NCBI GenBank assembly: GCA_964612075.1 | Contig: CAZTFC010000017.1 | Location: 1 to 46,542 of the forward strand | Reading direction: 5' to 3' | DNA: 46,542 bases | DNA from: UBA2219 sp964612075 | GTDB lineage: Bacteria > Desulfobacterota > Deferrimicrobia > Deferrimicrobiales > Deferrimicrobiaceae | Shown: positions 16,528 through 23,442 of the stretch, piece after piece | Numbering within the stretch: position 1 is the first letter of the stretch | Layout of the letters: each line of letters starts with the position of its first letter | The notes under the pieces: model-generated | What the model saw: only the letters and a program-made list of their open reading frames with translations | Database searches by the model: none | Told to the model about the DNA's origin: nothing | Made by a program: the position numbers and the translations under genes

Positions 16528-19248
16528 ATGGGGATCGAAGAGGTCGTTCTTCCCGAGTCGCCCCACGCACTTTCCGAGGAGGAAGTGCTGGCCGCGTTGC
16601 GCGCCGATCGTCGGGGATTGACCCGGGCGGAGGCCCTGGCGAGGCTCCGGCAATTCGGGCGGAATGCGCTTCCGCGCGCGGCCCCGCCCGGGGTTCTTGC
16701 GGTGTTCGGACGGCAGTTCGCAAACCCCCTTATTTACATCCTTCTCCTGGCTTCCGCGGTTTCCCTTTTCCTGGGAGACCTGGCCGACGCGGGGTTCATC
16801 GCCGCGGTTCTCCTGATCAACGCGGTCATCGGGACCGTTCAGGAGTTCGGCGCGGAGAGGAGCGCAGATGCGCTCCGGGCTCTAGTGGTGTTGAAGGCCC
16901 GGGTGACCCGCGACGGAGAGGATATCGAAACAGCCGCCGAGGAGCTCGTCCCGGGGGACGTCGTGCTCGTGGAGTCCGGGATGAAGGTGCCTGCCGACCT
17001 CCGGCTCCTTTCGAGTTCCGCCCTGGAAACGGACGAGTCTCTTCTCACCGGAGAATCGCTTCCCGTGGCCAAGGAAACGCACCGGGTGCCGAACGTCCGC
17101 GCTCCCGTCGGCGATCATGCGAACATGGCCTATGCCGGGACGCTGGTGACCCGCGGGCGCGGGAGCGGCGTCGTCGTCTTCACCGGGCCGGGGACCCAGC
17201 TGGGGCGGATCGCGGCTTCTCTTGGCGCCGCCGACTCCTCTAGGCCGCCGCTGCTGGTCCGCATGGACCGGTTCACGAAATGGATCGCCGCGGCGGTCGG
17301 CATCACGGTGGTACTTATGGGCGGGGCGTCCTTTGCCCGCGGCAGCGATCTGAAGGGAATCTTTTTCCTGGCGGTCGCGTTGGCGGTCTCCGCCATCCCG
17401 GAGGGGCTGCCCGTCGCCCTCACCGCCTCCCTTGCGATACGGGCCCGGCGGATGAGCGGGCGCAAGGTCATCGCGCGGCGCCTCGTGGCCGTCGAGTCGC
17501 TGGGCTCCTGCACCTGCATCGCTTCGGACAAGACGGGCACCCTGACGGTCAACGAACTGACCGCGCGCAGGGTCCTTTTCTCCGGCCAGGAGGCATGGAG
17601 CGTTACCGGGGAGGGGATCGTACCCGAGGGCGAGGTTCTGGTACCGCCATTCGCCGACGCCGCCGGGGGACGCATGCTTCTGGAGCGTCTTGCCGTCGCC
17701 GCCGCGCTATGCAACAACGGCTTCCTGGGCAGGAGCGGGGAGGGTTGGGCATCGCACGGTGACGCTGTCGATGTCGCCCTGCTCGTCCTGGCACACAAGG
17801 CCGGCGTCTCCCGCCCGTCCTTGGAGGTCGACTGCCCCCGGGTGGCGGAACTGCCCTTCGAGGCGGAACGACGGTTCGCAGCCACCGTCAATCGATTCGC
17901 GCGGGGGAACCGCGTCTTCGTGAAGGGGGCGGGAGAGCGTGTCCTTCCCATGTGCAGCCGGATGGCCACCGTGGGCGGCGATGTCGAGATCGACGCGGCC
18001 GCCCTGGAATACCGGGCCGATGAGCTGGCCTCCATGGGATTCCGGGTGCTGGCGATAGCCTCCGGGGCGGTGGATACCGGGGCGGAAGGTGTATTTCCCG
18101 AGGGGTGCCTCGAGGGACTGGTGTTCCTTGGGTTCGTCGGGATGATCGACCCTCTGCGCCCGGAAGTCGTGGCGGCCGTCGCCGATTGCCGGCGGGCCGG
18201 GATCGAGGTCTCCATGGTGACCGGCGACCACCCGGTCACCGCGCTTGCCATTGCCCGAGAGCTGGGTTTCGCCGATCGCATGGAGCAGGTCGTGACCGGC
18301 CGGCAGCTGATCGCCGCCGCGGAGGATGGGGAGAGGGACTTCGACAGCCTTGTCGGCGGCGCCCGGGTTTTCGCCCGCGTGGAGCCGCGCCAGAAGCTCG
18401 AGATCGTCCGGTCCCTCATGCGGCTGGGGCACTTCGTCGCCGTGACGGGCGACGGCGCCAATGACGCCCCGGCGCTGCGCACGGCCAATATCGGGATCGC
18501 GATGGGGCTTCGCGGCACGGACGTCGCCCGCGAGGCGTCCGACCTGATATTGACCGACGACAATTTCGCTTCCATCGCCGCCGGGGTCGAGGAAGGGCGC
18601 ATCGCCTACTCCAACGTCCGGAAGGTCATCTTCCTGCTGGTCTCCACCGGCGCGGCGGAGGTGTTCCTCTTTTTCCTCGCGTTGATCAGCGGTGTTCCCA
18701 TACCTCTGTTCCCGGTGCAGCTCCTCTGGCTGAATCTCGTGACGAACGGCATACAGGATGTGGCGCTTGCGTTCGAGCCCGGGGAGGGGGGAGAGCTCGA
18801 TCGCCCGCCGCGCGCGCCGAAGGAGCCGATTTTCGATCGGCGGATGATCCATTCCACACTGTTGTCCGTCCTGGTGATCGGCGGGGTCTCCTTCCTCGCC
18901 TATCGGTTCATGCTCGAAAACGGCTGGGATCTCGCCCGCGCCCGCAACGGGGTCCTGATGCTCATGGTCCTGTTCGAGAACATCCAGGCCGGGAACAGCC
19001 GGTCGGAGACGCAATCGCTGTTCCGGTTGAGCCCCTTGAGCAACCCGGTCCTCTTTTTTGGAACCGTCACCGCCCAGCTGGTCCACATCGGGGCCATGTA
19101 CACGCCCGGCTTGCGGGAAGTCCTGCGCCTGGAGCCGGTTTCGGTTGAGGAATGGCTGGCGTACCTGGCCCTCGCCCTGGTCCTCTTCGGGGCGATGGAG
19201 GCGCACAAGATGCGTCGCCGTGAGAAGTTGCGGGCCCCGATGTGCTGA
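16528..19248 (+). CDS. P-type cation-transporting ATPase (P2-like, HAD-IC)
   Basis: A 906-residue ion pump with about ten TM helices. Order: cation ATPase N-terminal domain (1-70), actuator domain with TGES, phosphorylation domain with DKTGTLT starting at Asp334, nucleotide domain (KGAGERVLPM), and hinge motifs MVTGDHPVTA and TGDGANDAPAL. TM4 has the calcium-pump-like PEGLP. TM5 keeps a glutamate (STGAAEVFLFF). In TM6 the calcium-pump motif NLVTD is replaced by NLVTN (Asn740), followed by GIQDVALAFEP. The cation is therefore uncertain: calcium, a monovalent ion or another divalent ion. The ATG at 16528 follows GGGGGG and starts where family homology begins. Confidence 0.9.
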   Translation: MGIEEVVLPESPHALSEEEVLAALRADRRGLTRAEALARLRQFGRNALPRAAPPGVLAVFGRQFANPLIYILLLASAVSLFLGDLADAGFIAAVLLINAVIGTVQEFGAERSADALRALVVLKARVTRDGEDIETAAEELVPGDVVLVESGMKVPADLRLLSSSALETDESLLTGESLPVAKETHRVPNVRAPVGDHANMAYAGTLVTRGRGSGVVVFTGPGTQLGRIAASLGAADSSRPPLLVRMDRFTKWIAAAVGITVVLMGGASFARGSDLKGIFFLAVALAVSAIPEGLPVALTASLAIRARRMSGRKVIARRLVAVESLGSCTCIASDKTGTLTVNELTARRVLFSGQEAWSVTGEGIVPEGEVLVPPFADAAGGRMLLERLAVAAALCNNGFLGRSGEGWASHGDAVDVALLVLAHKAGVSRPSLEVDCPRVAELPFEAERRFAATVNRFARGNRVFVKGAGERVLPMCSRMATVGGDVEIDAAALEYRADELASMGFRVLAIASGAVDTGAEGVFPEGCLEGLVFLGFVGMIDPLRPEVVAAVADCRRAGIEVSMVTGDHPVTALAIARELGFADRMEQVVTGRQLIAAAEDGERDFDSLVGGARVFARVEPRQKLEIVRSLMRLGHFVAVTGDGANDAPALRTANIGIAMGLRGTDVAREASDLILTDDNFASIAAGVEEGRIAYSNVRKVIFLLVSTGAAEVFLFFLALISGVPIPLFPVQLLWLNLVTNGIQDVALAFEPGEGGELDRPPRAPKEPIFDRRMIHSTLLSVLVIGGVSFLAYRFMLENGWDLARARNGVLMLMVLFENIQAGNSRSETQSLFRLSPLSNPVLFFGTVTAQLVHIGAMYTPGLREVLRLEPVSVEEWLAYLALALVLFGAMEAHKMRRREKLRAPMC

Positions 19249-19273
19249 AAAGACCCGGGCAAGGCGTTTCCGG

Positions 19274-19326
19274 TTGACGAGGCGGCCCCGCCTGAAGTAT
19301 TAATGTATCTGCGTGGATACTTAAAT
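19274..19326 (+). promoter_or_regulatory. Promoter and overlapping palindromic operator of the ArsR/ABC operon
   Basis: TTGACG (19274-19279), an 18-base spacer and TATTAA (19298-19303). Overlapping the -10 and the likely start site is a 28-base imperfect palindrome (19299-19326) with perfect core arms GTATC-N6-GATAC and AT-rich outer arms. Size and position suit an ArsR-family repressor. It also shows that the ATG at 19303 lies in the promoter, so translation should begin at 19339. Confidence 0.6.
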
Positions 19327-19338
19327 GAATGGCCGGCC

Positions 19339-19626
19339 ATGGGCGACCCCGAAAAACAGGCCCGCATCTTCAAGGTGCTCTCGGTGGGCACGCGGGTGCG
19401 GATGATCGAGCTGCTGAAAGGCAGGACGCTCTGCGTCAACGCGCTGGCCTTCAACCTGAAGATCACGCCGGCGGCGGTCTCCCAGCACCTGCGGATCCTG
19501 CGGGACGCCGGGATCGTCAAGGCCGAGAAGAAGGGGTATTTCGTGCATTACACGGTCGACGGGAAGACGCTGGCCGCGTGGGAGGAAGCCGCGCGGAGCC
19601 TGTTTGAAAAGGGAAGGCGGAAATGA
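19339..19626 (+). CDS. ArsR-family winged-helix regulator of an ABC exporter
   Basis: 95 residues when started at ATG 19339. The winged helix is clear: IFKVLSVGTRVRMIELLKG, then the recognition region KITPAAVSQHLRILRDAGIV and a wing ending KKGYFVHYTVDG. There is a single cysteine where metal sensors carry the C-V-C pair (TLCVNAL), so the classical arsenic/cadmium site is absent and another inducer is likely. An upstream ATG at 19303 falls inside the -10 and operator and is rejected. The stop overlaps the ABC ATPase start (ATGA), so it very probably regulates that exporter and itself. Confidence 0.85.
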   Translation: MGDPEKQARIFKVLSVGTRVRMIELLKGRTLCVNALAFNLKITPAAVSQHLRILRDAGIVKAEKKGYFVHYTVDGKTLAAWEEAARSLFEKGRRK

Positions 19627-20612
19627 CCGCCGCCATCGCCGTCGAGGGCTTGAGGAAGCGGTTCGACAAGGTCGAGGCGGTCGCCGGGATCTCGTTCGAG
19701 GTCCGCAAGGGCGAGCTGTTCGGTTTCCTCGGCCCCAACGGCGCGGGCAAGACCACGACCATCAACATGCTCACGGGGCTGGCCCGCCCGGACGCGGGAG
19801 CGATCCGGATCTGCGGGATCGACCGCGCGGAGAGGGCCCGGGAGGTTCAGCGCCTCATCGGCGTGGTCCCGGACGAAAGCAACCTCTACCCCGAGCTTTC
19901 GGGGTTCGACAACCTGTGCTTCTGCGGCGCACTGTACGGCATGAGGGAGGAAGAGCGGCGGCGCCGGGCCGGGGAGCTGATGGAGCTTTTCGGGTTGGGT
20001 CAGGCGGCGGACCGGAAGTTCGGCGGCTATTCCCGGGGCATGAAGCGGCGGCTCACCATCGCCGCCGGGATCGTCCACAGGCCGGAGGTCCTGTTCCTCG
20101 ACGAGCCCACCACGGGCATCGACGTCGCCAGCGCCCGCCAGGTGCGGCAGCTCGTCTTCGACCTGAACCGTTCCGGAACGACGGTCTTCCTGACCACGCA
20201 CTACATCGAGGAGGCGGAACGGCTCTGCGGGCGCATCGCCTTCATCGTCTCGGGGCGCATCGTCCGCATCGACGCGGTCGACGGCCTGCTTTCCCCGGTC
20301 CAGGGCAGGCACGCGGTGCAGATCGCCTGCGCGGAAACGCGGGCGGCGGGTGGCGGATCCCTTCGGGACGAGCTTTCCCGGTCTTTCCCGGAGCTGGAGT
20401 TCCATATCCCGGGGCAGGGGCTGATCCGCGTGGAGTCGGTCGGGCCCGTCCGCGTCGGCCCCCTGATCCGCTTCCTGGAGGACCGGGGCGTCGAGGTCTC
20501 CGAGGCCCGCAAGATGCGGCTTTCCCTCGAGGACGTGTTCGTCCAGGCCACCGGCGTCGCCTCCGACGCGATGCGCAGGGAGAAGGAACGGGCGGGGGGA
20601 GCGGCGCAATGA
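19623..20612 (+). CDS. ABC-2 type exporter, ATP-binding subunit
   Basis: A 329-residue ATPase of the DrrA/NatA type. Walker A is GPNGAGKTT at residues 37-45, Walker B is VLFLDEPTTGID and the switch histidine is in TTHYIEE. The signature motif reads YSRGM where most relatives have YSGGM. A C-terminal extension of about 100 residues is typical of drug and lipid exporters in this group. It overlaps its regulator by four bases and the permease by four bases. The substrate is not inferable; drug, sodium or polymer export are all known in the family. Confidence 0.9.
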   Translation: MTAAIAVEGLRKRFDKVEAVAGISFEVRKGELFGFLGPNGAGKTTTINMLTGLARPDAGAIRICGIDRAERAREVQRLIGVVPDESNLYPELSGFDNLCFCGALYGMREEERRRRAGELMELFGLGQAADRKFGGYSRGMKRRLTIAAGIVHRPEVLFLDEPTTGIDVASARQVRQLVFDLNRSGTTVFLTTHYIEEAERLCGRIAFIVSGRIVRIDAVDGLLSPVQGRHAVQIACAETRAAGGGSLRDELSRSFPELEFHIPGQGLIRVESVGPVRVGPLIRFLEDRGVEVSEARKMRLSLEDVFVQATGVASDAMRREKERAGGAAQ

Positions 20613-21346
20613 GGACCTGGATCGCCTTCTGGAACATCATGGTCAAGGACGTGAAGACCTATTACTCGAAGCCGCCGAACCTGAGCTGGGGGCTGATCTT
20701 CCCCCTGGCATGGACGGGGATGTTCTTCATCCGTTCCGGCGGCGGCATCGAAGGGATCGCCGCGCTGCTCCCCGGCGTCGTCGCGCTTTCCATCCTGTTC
20801 GGCGCCACCTCGCTCCTGGCGGTGACGGTGACGTTCGAGAAGAAGAATGGCTCCTTCGAGCGGCTGATGCTCTCGCCGGTGCCGTTCGAGGCGCTGATGC
20901 TGTCGAAGACCGCCGGGGCCATCCTGTTCGGGATCGCCAACGGGTTCGTCCCGGTCGTCCTGGCCTTGCCGTTCGCGGACCTGTCCCGGGTCTCCTGGGG
21001 CGTGTTCCTCCCCGCCGTCGCGCTGATCTCCGTGGCGTCGTCCTTCATCGGGTTTTTCATCGCCGTGTCGGTCAAGGAGATTTTCGAGGCGCAGACGCTT
21101 TCCAACTTCTTCCGTTTCCCGATGATCTTCCTGTGCGGGCTGTTCTTCCCCGTCGCGTCCCTGCCAGCGTTTCTCCGCCCGGTTTCCTACGCGCTGCCGC
21201 TCACGTACGGGGCGGACGCGCTCCATGCGGCCGTCGACGGGAAAAACGCCATGCCTGTCGCCCTCGACCTGCTCCTCCTCGGGGCGTTCTGCGCCGTCCT
21301 GTTCCTGGCGACCTTGTGGAACATCAGGAGGAAGTGGATCCTCTGA
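20609..21346 (+). CDS. ABC-2 type exporter, permease subunit
   Basis: A 245-residue protein with six hydrophobic segments. It carries the ABC-2 signature region near its C-terminal half (LSNFFRFPMIFLCGLFFPVA followed by PVSYALPLTYGADALH). EKKNGSFERLMLSPVP near residue 80 is the cytoplasmic coupling segment. It presumably dimerises with the upstream ATPase. Its last 23 bases overlap the 3' end of the convergent antiporter gene (21324-21346), so no terminator separates them. Confidence 0.9.
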   Translation: MRTWIAFWNIMVKDVKTYYSKPPNLSWGLIFPLAWTGMFFIRSGGGIEGIAALLPGVVALSILFGATSLLAVTVTFEKKNGSFERLMLSPVPFEALMLSKTAGAILFGIANGFVPVVLALPFADLSRVSWGVFLPAVALISVASSFIGFFIAVSVKEIFEAQTLSNFFRFPMIFLCGLFFPVASLPAFLRPVSYALPLTYGADALHAAVDGKNAMPVALDLLLLGAFCAVLFLATLWNIRRKWIL

Positions 21347-23432
21347 TCTCCGTCCCGGGCGGATCGCCCCCGGAGTGCCCGCGGGTGAGGATTTCGCGCG
21401 CCTCCTCCACCGCCCCGGGCGTCCCGGCGAGGGTCAGGACGTCCCCCGCCTTCAGAACGTCCTTCCCGGTCGGCAGGAAGGAATCCCCCTCGCCGCGCAC
21501 GACGACGAGGATCTTCGCCCCGGTGAGGTTCCCGATGTTCATCTCCCCCGTCGTCTTCCCGACGCAGTAGCTGTCGTCCTTGAGCCGCAGCGGGACGAAG
21601 TGCCCCAGCCCCGGGAAGAGCTTGCGCACGTCCCGCAGCGCCTCCTCGTCCTGCATCTCGTCCCGGGCCCCTCCCTGCCTCGCAAGGCTTTCGACGATGA
21701 CCTGCGACACCGCCTTGACGTGGCCCTCCAGGTTGGCGGCGCGGCGCCAGAACGAAATGCCGGCCAGGACCAGCGCCGCCAGGAGGAGGACGGCGCCCGG
21801 GAAGCGGGGGAGGAACGGCTGGAGGAACGCCAGGAGCGGCATGGCGATCACCAGGAGGATGACGATCTCGAGGGCGATTTTCAGGACGTTCCGCGGGGCC
21901 CTCGCGAGGTCGACCTGGCCGGGGCCGGGCTCCGGGAACGCCCTTTCGACGAGCGAAAGTGCGAGCCGGCGCGCCCCCCGGTAGATGGTGAAGCAGAGGA
22001 TCCCCGAGGCGAAGACGACCGCGGCGAGAAAGACGGATCGCGCCGCGGCGTCTGGGAAGCCGGTCAGGGAGGCGATCCACCTTCCGACCGGTCTCCTCCA
22101 CGCGGAAGCCGCGGCGAGGATCCCGACCAGCAGCACGATGTCGATCAGCATCTGCAGGTAGCGCCGGCGCCTTTCCCTGGAGACCTGCACGGAGTCCGTC
22201 GCCTGGCGCATCCGCTCCAGCCAGGAGTCGTACAGCGCCGCGAAGGTCAGCAGCGGGGCGGGGAGATGCCGGTCGACCCACTTCGCGGCCGGTCCGGACC
22301 AGCGGATCAGCCAGGGATTCAGCAGGGTGGTGGCCGCCGACACCGTGACGGCCACCGGGTAGAGGAAATCCCGGGTGGCGCCCGTAGAGAATCCCAGCGC
22401 CGCGATGATGAAGGAGAATTCGCCGATCTGCGCGAGGCTCATCCCGGCGCGGACCGAGTTGCGGATTCCGTGCCCGGCGAGGAAGGACCAGAAGCTTACG
22501 CCGAGGATGTTGCCCGCAAGGACCAGTGCGAAGAACACGAGGACCGGGCCCCAGTACCGGGCCACCAGCGCGGGATCGATCAGCATCCCGACCGACACGA
22601 AGAAGACGGCGGCGAAGCCGTCGCACATCGGCTTCACGGTCCGTTCGACCACCTGCTCCATTCCCGACTCGGCCACCAGGGCGCCCGCGATGAAGGCGCC
22701 CAGCGCCACGGAATAGCCGAAGACGCGCGCCAGCAGGGCGAAAGCGAAGGAGATGCCGACGCTCGCCACGAGCGTCGTGTCGGGGCGGTTCATGCGGACG
22801 ACGGCCCGGATCAGGCGGGGGACGGTCAGCATCCCGAAGAACAGAAGGCAGGCAAGGAACAGCGCCAGGCGCCCGCCCGTCACGGCGAGTTCCCTGGCGG
22901 ACAGGGAGGCGCCGGAGGACACGGCGGTCAAAAGCGTCAGCAGGAAGATCGCGATAAGGTCCTCCACGATCAGGATCCCGAAGACGATCTCGGCGAACTT
23001 CCCCTTGATCCCCTGCTCCATGAACACCGCGCCGATGATGACCGTGCTGGAGAGGGAGACGACCGCGCCGGCGTAGAAGCTCTCCAGGGGGGGCCAGCCG
23101 AACATCCGCCCGGCTTCGTACCCCAGCCACATCATGAAGCTGCATTGGAGGAGCGCGACCACGCCCGCGGTGGGGCCGATGCGGACGAGCTTGGTCAGGT
23201 TGAACTCGAGCCCGAGGAAGAACATCAGCAGGATGACGCCGAGCTCCGAGAGGGTCTGGACGATCCGGGGGTCGGCGACCAGCGGGATGGGGATGTGGGG
23301 CCCGACGATCATGCCGGCGACGAGGTAGCCGAAGATCACCGGCTGGCGCAGCTTCTGGAACACCACCGTGGTCACGCCGGCGACGCAGAAAACGACCGCC
23401 AGGCTGGTCAGGAATTCCGGTGCGCCGTGCAT
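21324..23432 (-). CDS. CPA2 cation:proton antiporter with C-terminal RCK_C domain, copy 1
   Basis: A 702-residue membrane protein, last of three tandem paralogues. Residues about 1-385 form the Na+/H+ exchanger core (PVIFGYLVAGMIVGPH, ALGAFIAGALVAESGME). The ion-site motif reads FGILIVEDLIAI. About 200 residues with four further hydrophobic segments follow (SAWRRPVGRWIASL, IALEIVILLVIAMPLLAFLQ). The C-terminal 85 residues form a TrkA/RCK_C regulatory domain (LRLKDDSYCVGKTTGEMNI, VLTLAGTPGAVEEAREIL). No RCK_N nucleotide-binding domain is seen. It may exchange K+ or Na+ for H+ under control of a small ligand. The gap to copy 2 is ten bases. Confidence 0.88.
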   Translation of the reverse strand: MHGAPEFLTSLAVVFCVAGVTTVVFQKLRQPVIFGYLVAGMIVGPHIPIPLVADPRIVQTLSELGVILLMFFLGLEFNLTKLVRIGPTAGVVALLQCSFMMWLGYEAGRMFGWPPLESFYAGAVVSLSSTVIIGAVFMEQGIKGKFAEIVFGILIVEDLIAIFLLTLLTAVSSGASLSARELAVTGGRLALFLACLLFFGMLTVPRLIRAVVRMNRPDTTLVASVGISFAFALLARVFGYSVALGAFIAGALVAESGMEQVVERTVKPMCDGFAAVFFVSVGMLIDPALVARYWGPVLVFFALVLAGNILGVSFWSFLAGHGIRNSVRAGMSLAQIGEFSFIIAALGFSTGATRDFLYPVAVTVSAATTLLNPWLIRWSGPAAKWVDRHLPAPLLTFAALYDSWLERMRQATDSVQVSRERRRRYLQMLIDIVLLVGILAAASAWRRPVGRWIASLTGFPDAAARSVFLAAVVFASGILCFTIYRGARRLALSLVERAFPEPGPGQVDLARAPRNVLKIALEIVILLVIAMPLLAFLQPFLPRFPGAVLLLAALVLAGISFWRRAANLEGHVKAVSQVIVESLARQGGARDEMQDEEALRDVRKLFPGLGHFVPLRLKDDSYCVGKTTGEMNIGNLTGAKILVVVRGEGDSFLPTGKDVLKAGDVLTLAGTPGAVEEAREILTRGHSGGDPPGTEIRGSTSS
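23268..23339. repeat. 72-base block identical to 25351-25422
   Basis: This stretch of antiporter copy 1 is identical base for base to the matching stretch of copy 2. It encodes the segment around GYLVAGMIVGPHIPIPLVAD. Identity also covers synonymous positions, unlike the surrounding sequence, which points to gene conversion. Confidence 0.8.
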
Positions 23433-23442
23433 CGGCCCCCTG

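Noticed and set aside
19303..19338. Start of the ArsR-type gene at the first in-frame ATG
   Set aside because: That ATG lies inside the -10 element and operator palindrome and has no ribosome site.
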